From Leptotrichia massiliensis (GTDB lineage Bacteria > Fusobacteriota > Fusobacteriia > Fusobacteriales > Leptotrichiaceae): a DNA stretch of 64,000 nucleotides. The stretch lies in contig NZ_FNVZ01000005.1 in the NCBI RefSeq assembly GCF_900104625.1, positions 744,001 to 808,000 on the forward strand, written 5' to 3'. Position numbers and translations under genes: made by a program. A model generated the notes under the pieces. It ran no database searches, was not told the origin of the DNA, and worked only from the letters and a program-made list of their open reading frames with translations. Position 1 is the first letter of the stretch; the number at the start of each line of letters is the position of its first letter. This document shows, piece by piece, positions 9,306-16,595 of this stretch.

Positions 9306-9674
9306 ATGGCAGAAGTAATTAAATTAAGAAGAGAATATAAATTTGGAGCAAAAAATGTTAAGGAAATTGTATTAGATTTAGAAGAGTTATCAGGGCAAGA
9401 TTTAGTTTTTGCAGAGAAAGAATATAAGGCAAGGAATAAAGGGGCAACAGTAAAGGAGCTTGAAGATGGCTGGGCTTTAACGGTTGCATCAAAAGCTAGC
9501 GGAATCAAATATGGCGACTTGCTTGGGCTTAAAGGGACTGATTATATAAAAGTTTTGAATAAAACTAAGGGTTTTTTGAACACAGGCTTGGGTTCAGCAG
9601 ACGATACAGAGAACTTCGTGATAGAGGAAACGGAAGTACAAGAGGAAGAAATGAAGAAAGAAGACCAGAAATAA
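9306..9674 (+). CDS. Tail assembly chaperone, upstream frame (gpE-like)
   Basis: A 122-residue protein of the Mu gp41/P2 gpE type: charged N-terminus, a central LEDGWALTVASKASGIKYGDLLGL, and DYIKVLNKTKGFL. The GFL triplet is written GGT TTT TTG, so a T TTT TTG heptamer lies in the correct phase at 9572-9578. The last 32 residues are very acidic. With the overlapping -1 frame it is expected to make two chaperones at a fixed ratio that handle the tape measure protein. Confidence 0.82.
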   Translation: MAEVIKLRREYKFGAKNVKEIVLDLEELSGQDLVFAEKEYKARNKGATVKELEDGWALTVASKASGIKYGDLLGLKGTDYIKVLNKTKGFLNTGLGSADDTENFVIEETEVQEEEMKKEDQK

Positions 9675-9862
9675 TACAGCTGCTTGATACAGTAACTGAT
9701 ATTCTTGAAGCATTGAATTTTTCAAATGAATATAAAAGCAGTTTAAATATGAGCTATGAGACACTAATGTCTTGTAGCCTGTATGAACTGGAATATTGGC
9801 AGACAAGAGCAGAGGAACTGATACAGGAAGCAGAAATGAGGTATGAGGAAAGCAAGGAATAA
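9578..9862 (+). CDS. Frameshift extension of tail chaperone (E' part, -1 frame)
   Basis: The -1 frame is continuously open from the heptamer at 9572-9578 to TAA at 9860-9862. It has no usable ribosome-binding site of its own. From 9665 on it encodes a clear helical protein (PEIIQLLDTVTDILEALNF, then MSYETLMSCSLYELEYWQ), as expected for the C-terminal part of a tail assembly chaperone. The slip product would be about 185 residues. The stretch directly after the heptamer is arginine-rich and less convincing, so a slip site nearer 9656 cannot be excluded, though no better heptamer is seen. Confidence 0.72.
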   Translation, partial: EHRLGFSRRYRELRDRGNGSTRGRNEERRPEIIQLLDTVTDILEALNFSNEYKSSLNMSYETLMSCSLYELEYWQTRAEELIQEAEMRYEESKE

Positions 9863-9886
9863 AAAAATGGAGACTATTTGCCTCCA
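9861..9886 (-). terminator. Terminator of the antisense moron gene
   Basis: On the minus strand the stem TGGAG/CTCCA (9882-9886 with 9868-9872) is followed by seven T residues (9867-9861). The stop codon of the minus-strand gene lies in the loop. The plus strand has no T tract after the stem, so it terminates the leftward transcript only. Confidence 0.7.
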
Positions 9887-10095
9887 AAAATATAAACTGC
9901 TGATATTATAACAGTAATTATCATTGCTATTATGATAAAAATACCAAATGTTCCTAGAGAAAGACACAAAAGTATCATAAAAAATAGGAATATTCCCCAA
10001 AATAAGATTGGAAAAATATTTAAAAATAATGCAGGGAGAGTTCCCAAAAATGCAAAAATTATATAAAGAATATTATCTTTTTTATTATTTTTCAT
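9874..10095 (-). CDS. Small two-helix membrane protein (prophage moron)
   Basis: Read leftward against the tail operon. The ATG at 10095 follows AGGTG at good spacing; a longer frame upstream to 10158 includes the promoter and is rejected. The 73 residues start with a short basic stretch (MKNNKKDN) and then form two or three hydrophobic segments (residues about 9-40 and 43-68), ending in GGK. It has its own promoter and terminator, as morons do. A role in superinfection exclusion is a possibility by analogy with other small phage membrane proteins, with no direct evidence. Confidence 0.75.
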   Translation of the reverse strand: MKNNKKDNILYIIFAFLGTLPALFLNIFPILFWGIFLFFMILLCLSLGTFGIFIIIAMIITVIISAVYIFGGK

Positions 10096-10129
10096 AAAAT
10101 CACCTAATTTAAAATTTATTTTCATTAGG

Positions 10130-10158
10130 ATTATACATTGAAAAGTGTAAAAAAGCAA
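10130..10158 (-). promoter_or_regulatory. Promoter of the antisense moron gene
   Basis: On the minus strand, TTGCTT (10158-10153), a 17-base spacer and a perfect TATAAT (10135-10130). It lies just upstream of the ribosome-binding site of the 9874-10095 gene and would fire in the lysogen independently of late phage transcription. Confidence 0.7.
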
Positions 10159-10175
10159 CAGGAAAGGAGGAATTT

Positions 10176-13160
10176 ATGGCTAAAAATATGGAACTGAATA
10201 TAGTTATGAGTGCGGCTGTAGCAGGAGCATTGACTGGAATGGCACAGGTTGCAAATGCTATGAAAGGTACGGCAAAAAGTGCAGAAGAATTAAGCAAAAA
10301 GGCTAAGGAATTGGAAAAGGCTCAAAGAGCTTTGGAAAAAGTCGAAAAATTAAAAAGTGCTTATGTAAATGTAAGCAAGGAATATCTTAATGCCGCAAGA
10401 AAACTTCACGAACTCAAAGAAGCATACAACAAGACAGGGCAAAGTAATACTGAACTTGCAAAAAAAATAAAAGAGCAAGAAAAAGTTGTAAACAGTTTAA
10501 ACAAACAAAAAGAACGTCAAAAACATGTGTTTGAAGCTGCAAGAAGTGCAATTGAAGGTGAAAATCAAAGTTTAGGAAGTTATAAATCTCAATTAACCAA
10601 AGTAAATTCTGAACTTGAAAAGATGAATAAACTGAAAGAAGCTCAAAAAAGATACCAAGCTCGACAGGAAAACATTGGGAAAGTTAAAGAATTTGGTGAC
10701 AGAACTTTTAATAGAGGAATAGCAACAGCTGGAGCATTGGCAGTACCTATGAAAGTTTATATGGATGTAGAGGAAAGTCAGGCGGATTTGCGAAAAATGT
10801 TAGGCGATGAAGCAAAAAAATATTATGCAGACATTAGAAAAATTTCGGAAAATTCACCATTATCTCAACCAGAACTATATGAAATTGCTGGCTCTTTAGC
10901 ACAGTCAGGAATAGTAGGAGATCAAATTGTTGAATACACAAATAAAGCTCAACAACTAAAGGTTGCATTCGATATGTCTACACAGGCTTCTGGAGAATTT
11001 TTGGCTAAAACAAAAGAGCAGTTAGGACTTACAAAGGAACAAGTTTTTGCATTTGCTGACACGATAAACTATATGGCTGATAATACAGCTTCAAGTGCGG
11101 CTCAATTAGTTGATTTCTCAAATAGAGTTGGTGGTGTTGCCAAAACTATGGGAATAGCAAAAGAAGCTAACATTGCTTTTGGAGCAACACTAATATCAAT
11201 GGGAAAACAGCCTGAAGTAGCGGCAACAGGAATAAAACAACTGTATTTAGAACTTGGAAAAGGGGCAGATACTAAAAGAAAGGCAAGTGCTTTTGAGTTT
11301 TTAGGACTTAACGGAGACCAAATTGCACAAGATATGGCAAAAGATGCTGAAGGAACAATTCTAAAAGTTTTAGAAAAAATAAAAGGGTTAAATACTGCTG
11401 ATAAAGCAGGAGTCTTGAACGATTTATTCGGAGAGCAGGCAATAGACAGTATTGCAACATTATCAAATCAAACTGATAAATTAAGAGAAAATTTGGTAAA
11501 AGCGAAATCAGAAATGGCTAATGGTGCGGTTGAAAAAGAATATAAAAATAGAATGGATACTTTAGCAAACAGCTTGAAATTAGCTAAAAATCAAATGATG
11601 AATGCTTTAGCTGATTTAGGATTAGCTCTAGCACCTACTATAAAAAGTGCAGTGGAAGCCTTAACACCAATGATAAAGAAAGTTGCTGAATGGATAAGAC
11701 AAAATCCAAAACTAGCATCAGGAATTATGAAGGCAGTAGCCAGTTTTGCTTTGTTATCGCTGGGAGTTGGTGGAGCTATAAAAGTATTTTCTCCTTTGTT
11801 CAGCACTATATCCAAAGGAATCTTGATATTCGATAAATTTAAAATCGCCGGAAATTTTGCCGGTGGACTTAAAACAGCATTTCCAATTATTAATAAATTA
11901 GGACCAGCAATGATGAAATTAGGACCATTACTATCCAATCCTTATGTTTTGGCAGGAGCAGTCATTGTAGGCGTGTTTGTATTGTTGTATGCTAAATGGA
12001 AATGGTTTAGAGATGGTGTCAATAATGGAATAAAACAGATAGCCCCACATTTTAAAGCTGTAGCAGATACTTTAAAAAATGCCTTTGGTCAATTATCTTC
12101 ATCAGCAACAAAAGAGTTAGGAAAAATGAAACCGTTATTTGATTCTTTAAAACCTGTTTTATCTGTAATAGGCAATGTTATAAAATTTGTTATTATCGGT
12201 GCTTTAATGGAAATGAATGTGCGTATAAAAGTGCTCGTTGCAATTTTTAAAGTCGCATTTACTGCCATAAGAGTAGTTGTGGTGGTTGTGTTTAATGTTA
12301 TAAAAACGATAATAATAGGAGCAGTTGCAGTAATAAAAGGAATTGTGATGACACTTGTTGTAGTCTTTAAAGCAGTTTGGACAGCAATTAAAGTTGTTGC
12401 TGTTGTTGTATGGGCTGCAATTTGTGTTGTTATTATAACTGCAGTTACAGTAATCAAAGCAATATTTCGACCTTTCGCCCCATTTTTTAAAGCAATTTGG
12501 AACAAAATTAAAGCAGCGGCAATAGCTGTATGGAATGCTATAAAAAGTAAAGCAATGGCTTTATGGGGAGGTTTAAAATCAGGATTTGAAGGTGTTAAAT
12601 CTTCTTTTTCGACCAAGTGGAATGAAATAAAAACAAAGGCAACGGAAGTTTGGAATGGAGTAAAAAGTGCTTTCGATACTATGGCTGGAGGATTAAAAAA
12701 AGCAATTGACGGAGTGGCAGATTATTTTAAAAAAGCTTGGGACGGGATTAAAAATTTTGCTGCAAATAATCCAATATCAGCAGGTATAGGAGGGCTTTTT
12801 GGACAAAAATGGACAGGAACAAATTATTTTGAAGGTGGACTTACAACAGTAGCAGAACGTGGGGCAGAATTAATTCAGATACCAGGCAAACCAGCCTTTC
12901 TAGCTGAAAGTGAAATGCTTTTGAATCTTCCGAAAGGTACGAGAATACTTAATAATTCTCAAACTAGAAGCACTTTGAGGGATAAAGTGGCTAATTTAAA
13001 AGACAGAGTAAGCAATTTAAAAGGTGGTAATTCTTATGGCGGAAACAATTATTCAATCGTTATAAATGTAAATGGTGGAAATCCATCGGAAGTTGAAAGA
13101 ATTGTAAGGAAAGTAATAGCAGGAGATATAAACAAAAGAGAAAGGACGGCATTTGGATAA
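10176..13160 (+). CDS. Tail tape measure protein (TP901-1 type)
   Basis: The largest protein here, 994 residues. Order: alanine-rich start, long coiled coil (about 30-175), conserved tape-measure core (about 195-480, with YMDVEESQADLRKML and LAQSGIVGDQIVEYT), hydrophobic stretch (about 515-560), further membrane-like repeats rich in valine (about 675-775), and a C-terminal region with GLTTVAERGAELIQIPG. It sets tail length and enters the tube. AAGGAGG precedes the ATG. The gene has a long open antisense frame that is only a composition artefact. Confidence 0.92.
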   Translation: MAKNMELNIVMSAAVAGALTGMAQVANAMKGTAKSAEELSKKAKELEKAQRALEKVEKLKSAYVNVSKEYLNAARKLHELKEAYNKTGQSNTELAKKIKEQEKVVNSLNKQKERQKHVFEAARSAIEGENQSLGSYKSQLTKVNSELEKMNKLKEAQKRYQARQENIGKVKEFGDRTFNRGIATAGALAVPMKVYMDVEESQADLRKMLGDEAKKYYADIRKISENSPLSQPELYEIAGSLAQSGIVGDQIVEYTNKAQQLKVAFDMSTQASGEFLAKTKEQLGLTKEQVFAFADTINYMADNTASSAAQLVDFSNRVGGVAKTMGIAKEANIAFGATLISMGKQPEVAATGIKQLYLELGKGADTKRKASAFEFLGLNGDQIAQDMAKDAEGTILKVLEKIKGLNTADKAGVLNDLFGEQAIDSIATLSNQTDKLRENLVKAKSEMANGAVEKEYKNRMDTLANSLKLAKNQMMNALADLGLALAPTIKSAVEALTPMIKKVAEWIRQNPKLASGIMKAVASFALLSLGVGGAIKVFSPLFSTISKGILIFDKFKIAGNFAGGLKTAFPIINKLGPAMMKLGPLLSNPYVLAGAVIVGVFVLLYAKWKWFRDGVNNGIKQIAPHFKAVADTLKNAFGQLSSSATKELGKMKPLFDSLKPVLSVIGNVIKFVIIGALMEMNVRIKVLVAIFKVAFTAIRVVVVVVFNVIKTIIIGAVAVIKGIVMTLVVVFKAVWTAIKVVAVVVWAAICVVIITAVTVIKAIFRPFAPFFKAIWNKIKAAAIAVWNAIKSKAMALWGGLKSGFEGVKSSFSTKWNEIKTKATEVWNGVKSAFDTMAGGLKKAIDGVADYFKKAWDGIKNFAANNPISAGIGGLFGQKWTGTNYFEGGLTTVAERGAELIQIPGKPAFLAESEMLLNLPKGTRILNNSQTRSTLRDKVANLKDRVSNLKGGNSYGGNNYSIVINVNGGNPSEVERIVRKVIAGDINKRERTAFG

Positions 13161-13384
13161 TGGCAAAGGTAAAAGTGTATAGAACAGTTTCAGGCGACAC
13201 TTGGGACTTAATATCCTACAAAGTTTACGGAAGTGAAGGGTACTTCCATGATTTGATAAGAAGCAATTTAAGATTAATTGACATTGCCATTTTCGATGCC
13301 AACATTCCTATTATTATTCCTGAAATCACTGATGAAGAAAATGATAACGATGAGCGTTTGCCGCCTTGGAAAAGAGGTGAATAG
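13160..13384 (+). CDS. Tail protein X (P2 gpX, LysM-like)
   Basis: A 74-residue protein starting within the tape measure stop. The block RTVSGDTWDLISYKVYGSE is the LysM-like signature of P2 gpX, a small baseplate-hub-associated protein. Acidic C-terminal tail. Confidence 0.88.
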   Translation: MAKVKVYRTVSGDTWDLISYKVYGSEGYFHDLIRSNLRLIDIAIFDANIPIIIPEITDEENDNDERLPPWKRGE

Positions 13385-13386
13385 AA

Positions 13387-14241
13387 GTGGCTTTTGCTAG
13401 GAATATAAGAGTAATTGTTATTTTTAATAAAGTTGATATTTCTGATGAGATAGCCCATTCTATTTCATCTCTAAACTATACCGACAACTCTAAGAATGCA
13501 ATAGACGACTTGGAGCTGGAACTGGAAAATTTAGATTATCGTTGGCTGAAAGAGTGGTATCCTGATGAGAATGCTCAATTACTTGTTGGCATTCACGAAG
13601 AAAAGGAAAATGAAACTAATTTTTTGGATTTGGGAACTTTTTATGTGGATGAGCCGACATTTGAAAATAATAGGCTTAATCTGAAATGCTTGGCTTTGCC
13701 TTTAGACCAGAATATTAGAGACCAAAAGAATAGTGTTGCTTGGGAAAGGATAACCTTGAAAGAACTCGTTACACAGATTGCAAATAAGCATGAAATGAAT
13801 GCAGAAATATATGCAGATAACGAATTTTTTGAAAGACTTGACCAAAATCAAGAAACAGATTTGGCTTTTATTAATAGAGTTGTCAAGGAAACAGGACTGA
13901 ATATGAAAGTGTCTGATGACAAGATAATCATTTTCGATGACGAAGAAATGGAAAAAAATGAGACTATTGACATTTTTAATGTTAGGGATGAAAGAATCAG
14001 AAGTTTTACCTTGAAAAAGAAAAACAAGGGAATTTATGACAAGGTTGAAGTTTCCTATTATGATCCCGACAGGAAAAAGGTTGTCAGGGAAATTATCACG
14101 AAACAGGAGCTTGAAAAACGTAATCAAGTTACAACTGAAAGCTCAGAAGAAAAATCATCAGAAAATAAAAAACCAAAGAACAGTAGCAAATCTTCTAAAA
14201 ATAAGAAGTCCAGTAAAAAGGTTAAATCCAAGAAAAAATAA
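13387..14241 (+). CDS. Baseplate hub protein gpD, N-terminal part (split gene)
   Basis: 284 residues from a GTG with AGAGGTGA upstream. Residues 1-235 match the P2 gpD (late control D) hub domains, with ISDEIAHSISSLNYTDNS near the start and DLAFINRVVKETGLNMKVSDD in the middle. The last 45 residues are a serine/lysine-rich low-complexity tail. The missing C-terminal hub domain is encoded by the next open reading frame, which is in the same reading frame after one TAA and three codons. Confidence 0.85.
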   Translation: MAFARNIRVIVIFNKVDISDEIAHSISSLNYTDNSKNAIDDLELELENLDYRWLKEWYPDENAQLLVGIHEEKENETNFLDLGTFYVDEPTFENNRLNLKCLALPLDQNIRDQKNSVAWERITLKELVTQIANKHEMNAEIYADNEFFERLDQNQETDLAFINRVVKETGLNMKVSDDKIIIFDDEEMEKNETIDIFNVRDERIRSFTLKKKNKGIYDKVEVSYYDPDRKKVVREIITKQELEKRNQVTTESSEEKSSENKKPKNSSKSSKNKKSSKKVKSKKK

Positions 14242-14250
14242 GAGGTAAAA

Positions 14251-14799
14251 ATGAGTTATGCGTCTTTTAAAAAGGAAAAAAGTAAAAAATCAGGAAGTAA
14301 AAATTCCTCCAAAAAAGGAAAAACAGTTAAGGAATCGAAAGAGAAGTTAAAAAATAAAGCCGAAGGTAAAAAGGGCAGAAGTAAAAAAGAAAAAACTTTA
14401 AAAGTTAAGACAAAAGGGAAAAGCACAGCCAAGAAAGTAGCCAAAAAAACATTAAAAGAGAATATGAAACAGGAATATCAGATAACTTTAAATGTTGATG
14501 GAAATACTAAATACTTGGCTGGAGCAATAATAGAACTAGATGAGAGTTGGGGAAAGTTTGAAGGTAAATATGTAATAGATAAAGTAACGCATAATGTAAC
14601 TGGCGACTACGCCTGTGAAATCAATGCTATGAAACTTGGGGCAAGAGAAAATGCTGAACAAAATGCGATTGCCCAGACTAAAGAGGAACAACGGCAAAAA
14701 GAAGCAGAAAAACAGGCTAAATCTAAAGGCAGAAAAGGTAGAAGCAGTAAGAGTTCTAGCAAGAAAAGAGGACGAAAAGCCAGAAATAAGAAGAAGTAA
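14251..14799 (+). CDS. Baseplate hub protein gpD, C-terminal part (split gene)
   Basis: 182 residues. Residues about 1-68 are lysine-rich low complexity; residues 70-135 carry the gpD C-terminal domain (LAGAIIELDESWGKFEGKY, YVIDKVTHNVTGDYACEI); the last 45 residues are again lysine/arginine-rich. AGAGGT at 14241-14246, spaced 4 bases from the ATG, overlaps the upstream stop, so independent translation is plausible. Together with 13387-14241 it makes one complete gpD of unusual basic character. Confidence 0.8.
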   Translation: MSYASFKKEKSKKSGSKNSSKKGKTVKESKEKLKNKAEGKKGRSKKEKTLKVKTKGKSTAKKVAKKTLKENMKQEYQITLNVDGNTKYLAGAIIELDESWGKFEGKYVIDKVTHNVTGDYACEINAMKLGARENAEQNAIAQTKEEQRQKEAEKQAKSKGRKGRSSKSSSKKRGRKARNKKK

Positions 14800-14847
14800 A
14801 TTATTTATAGGACAATTACAACTAAATATAATAACTGTGATGATACA

Positions 14848-14876
14848 TTGACAAATTCCAAGAGGTGCAATATAAT
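14848..14876 (+). promoter_or_regulatory. Consensus sigma-70 promoter of peptide cassette
   Basis: TTGACA (14848-14853), a 17-base spacer and TATAAT (14871-14876): a full match to both hexamers with ideal spacing. Transcription should start near 14883, just before the ribosome-binding site of the first small peptide. It stands inside the late tail operon and would be active in the lysogen. Confidence 0.85.
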
Positions 14877-14911
14877 AGTTCTGTAGAGAACGGAAAGGAG
14901 GATATAAGGTA

Positions 14912-15019
14912 ATGAACATAATCGAAAAAATTCATCTACTTGCCAGTATCTGTACAATATTACAATTTGTATATATGATATACAAAGAGTATAAAGACGG
15001 AAACGACAAGAAGAAATAA
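14912..15019 (+). CDS. Small hydrophobic peptide 1, candidate type I toxin
   Basis: 35 residues from ATG 14912, with AAGGAGGAT at 14894-14902. Starts MNIIEKIHLLASICTILQF, a single membrane-spanning segment (about residues 8-24), and ends in a charged, lysine-rich tail (DGNDKKK). This layout (short, one helix, basic C-terminus) is that of Fst- and TxpA-type type I toxins, though I see no sequence identity to a named family. The stop is followed at once by CCAACAACGAGG, a 12-mer also found after the second peptide. Too short for standard gene finders. Confidence 0.68.
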   Translation: MNIIEKIHLLASICTILQFVYMIYKEYKDGNDKKK

Positions 15020-15028
15020 CCAACAACG

Positions 15029-15059
15029 AGGCTATGGTTGCCAAACCCTCTAGCCTTTT
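15029..15059 (+). terminator. Rho-independent terminator after peptide 1
   Basis: Stem AGGCTA (15029-15034) with TAGCCT (15051-15056), an inner GGTT/AACC helix, and a TTTT tract. It begins inside the CCAACAACGAGG motif, so the motif is partly in the stem base. Confidence 0.65.
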
Positions 15060-15098
15060 CTCTACACTTAAATTAAAAAATAGAAAGAGGTAGCTATT

Positions 15099-15203
15099 AT
15101 GTATGAAAAAATACAACTGGTATTATCAATAACGATAATAATTTTATTCTGCACTTTCTGGACTATAAAATTTATAAAATGGAAAAAAAGCAAAAAAAAA
15201 TAA
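15099..15203 (+). CDS. Small hydrophobic peptide 2, candidate type I toxin
   Basis: 34 residues from ATG 15099, with GAAAGAGG at 15083-15090. Starts MYEKIQLVLSITIIILF; one membrane helix (about 6-26) with a tryptophan-containing interface and a tail WKKSKKK. It aligns with peptide 1 over EKI.L..SI..I and the lysine tail, so the two are diverged duplicates. The stop is followed by the same CCAACAACGAGG, here in the loop of a hairpin. No clear promoter of its own is seen; it may depend on read-through from the 14848 promoter. Confidence 0.66.
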   Translation: MYEKIQLVLSITIIILFCTFWTIKFIKWKKSKKK

Positions 15204-15243
15204 GCCCAACAACGAGGGCTTGAACATAATCGAATTTTATTTG
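15192..15243 (-). ncRNA. Candidate antisense antitoxin RNA, about 50 nt
   Basis: Starts about 6 bases after the minus-strand promoter at 15249-15276 and ends at a minus-strand terminator: AAGCCC/GGGCTT stem (15221-15216 with 15207-15202), loop TCGTTGTT, then a run of nine T residues. It is complementary to the last codons and the 3' untranslated part of peptide 2, and its loop is complementary to the CCAACAACGAGG motif of both peptide messages. Convergent antisense with a shared hairpin is the Fst/par-like layout. Predicted from sequence only. Confidence 0.65.
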
Positions 15244-15248
15244 ATTAT

Positions 15249-15276
15249 ATTATAGCATATTTTGGAAAAAAGTCAA
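15249..15276 (-). promoter_or_regulatory. Strong minus-strand promoter for antisense RNA
   Basis: TTGACT (15276-15271), 16-base spacer, TGC then TATAAT (15254-15249), so an extended -10 with a near-consensus -35. It points left into the 3' end of the second peptide gene. There is no open reading frame of any size behind it on that strand, which supports an RNA product. Confidence 0.78.
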
Positions 15277-15289
15277 TATAAAAACTATT

Positions 15290-15321
15290 ATCACAGTTAT
15301 TAATTTAGCTGTGATTTTTTT
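15290..15321 (+). terminator. Terminator closing the peptide cassette
   Basis: Stem ATCACAG (15290-15296) with CTGTGAT (15309-15315), 12-base loop, followed by seven T. It lies between the cassette and the baseplate V gene; late phage transcription must read through it. Confidence 0.75.
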
Positions 15322-15354
15322 GTTACAAAAAAAGTGATGAGGCAGGTGGTTAAA

Positions 15355-15804
15355 TTGATTGAAACATTAAAAGCAGGAGAAGTGAGTGCGATAGATTCAA
15401 AAACTGGAAAAGTAAGAGTTCTGTTAAAAGGCGACGACGATAAAACAACGGATTGGCTTAATGTGTTAGTTTCTTATTCTGAAAGCCACAGTGATAATTA
15501 TACACTTGGACTAGGGCAAACTGTTTATTGTTTATTTTTCTCGGAAATGCCTGAACAGGGAGTAGTGCTTGGCTGTCCTATGCGAGGTGCTTCTAGTAGT
15601 GAAAGTGAAGTAAAAAGGACCTTTTCTGATGGAGGTAGTTGGACTTATGATGATAATACATTGACTTTGAATGTCGGAAAAGTTGTAATTAATGGAGATT
15701 TAGAAGTGAGTGGAACTACAAAAACTGGTGGAAGTATTAATCTTAATACACATAAACATAGTGGTATCATGATTGGCGGCGATAAGACAGGAGGACCTGA
15801 ATAA
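15355..15804 (+). CDS. Baseplate spike protein V (P2 gpV)
   Basis: A TTG at 15355 with CAGGTGG upstream is preferred over GTG 15334 or ATG 15337, which lack a ribosome-binding site; this gives 149 residues. The N-terminal OB-like domain has GKVRVLLKGDDD and LGLGQTVYCLFFSEMPEQGVV; a beta-helical C-terminal part (NVGKVVINGDLEVSG) ends in THKHSG, an HxH pair as in the iron-binding tip of P2 gpV. It is the trimeric membrane-piercing spike. Confidence 0.88.
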   Translation: MIETLKAGEVSAIDSKTGKVRVLLKGDDDKTTDWLNVLVSYSESHSDNYTLGLGQTVYCLFFSEMPEQGVVLGCPMRGASSSESEVKRTFSDGGSWTYDDNTLTLNVGKVVINGDLEVSGTTKTGGSINLNTHKHSGIMIGGDKTGGPE

Positions 15805-16595
15805 TGATAGGAAGTCTCGGAGATGTAATATTTGAAGTATCCGACAAAAAAGTATTTTCAATCAATAATCAGATAAATAGATCATATAAATCTAAAATTT
15901 CTGAACACAACCCAATATATGGTCCTGGTATGTTAAGACATCAAGGCAGAGAATTAACGGAAATAACTTTTGGAATTACATTGATTTCTTCATTATTACA
16001 AGAAACAACACCATCGGAACAGCTTGATAAAATAAAGACTATGTGGGAGTTCGGAGAGTATGGTTATTTAACATTAGGAGGACAGACATTTGGAGCTTTT
16101 CCGTTTTTGATAATAGATATGAGTGAAAAGAATTCTTATTTCAACAAAGAAACTTCCGAATTTGATTATATAAATTTAGACTTGACGTTAAAGGAATATA
16201 TAGATGATCCTAAAAAATATAATCAGATAATAGAACAATTAAAAGCTCAAAAGAAAGAGCAGGAAGAGCTTGTTGAAGTAGAAGCTGCGAATGTTGAAAT
16301 CGAGCAGAAAACAAAATTACAGGAATTTGCGGAAAAAGTAAAAAATAAAGTAGACAGCACGCTTGAAAAAGTAGATAAAGCTATTCAAATCGCAGAAAAC
16401 AAGAAAAACGAAATATTGAGCCAGCTTGAAAAAATCAAAAAAGATGCCAAAATTGATGAACTGATGAATTTAGTAAGGGCTGGAATGATTACAGCAGATA
16501 AAGTTAATGAAATGATTGATTATGCTAAAAATTTTTCTGAAACCGACAGACAGATCTTGTTAAATTTTTTAAGAAATCAGATTGGAGGTAAATAG
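15804..16595 (+). CDS. P2 gpU-type tail protein with C-terminal coiled coil
   Basis: Residues 1-135 match gpU (IGSLGDVIFEVSDKK, FGEYGYLTLGGQTFGAF, FDYINLDLTLKEY). Residues 150-263 are a long charged coiled coil absent from P2 gpU, which is about 160 residues. It begins within the V stop codon. In P2 gpU is encoded before X; here it lies after V, so the order is rearranged. Likely at the tail end or baseplate interface. Confidence 0.8.
   Translation: MIGSLGDVIFEVSDKKVFSINNQINRSYKSKISEHNPIYGPGMLRHQGRELTEITFGITLISSLLQETTPSEQLDKIKTMWEFGEYGYLTLGGQTFGAFPFLIIDMSEKNSYFNKETSEFDYINLDLTLKEYIDDPKKYNQIIEQLKAQKKEQEELVEVEAANVEIEQKTKLQEFAEKVKNKVDSTLEKVDKAIQIAENKKNEILSQLEKIKKDAKIDELMNLVRAGMITADKVNEMIDYAKNFSETDRQILLNFLRNQIGGK

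Noticed and set aside
11591-11938. 115-codon minus-strand frame within the tape measure gene
   Set aside because: Shadow of a well-supported plus-strand gene, no start signals.
12089-12616. 175-codon open frame on the minus strand within the tape measure gene
   Set aside because: Composition is threonine/isoleucine/alanine-rich and mirrors the valine-rich repeats on the plus strand; no ribosome-binding site.
14036-14248. 70-codon frame overlapping the gpD lysine-rich tail
   Set aside because: Alternate-frame reading of a lysine/serine-rich stretch; no start signal.
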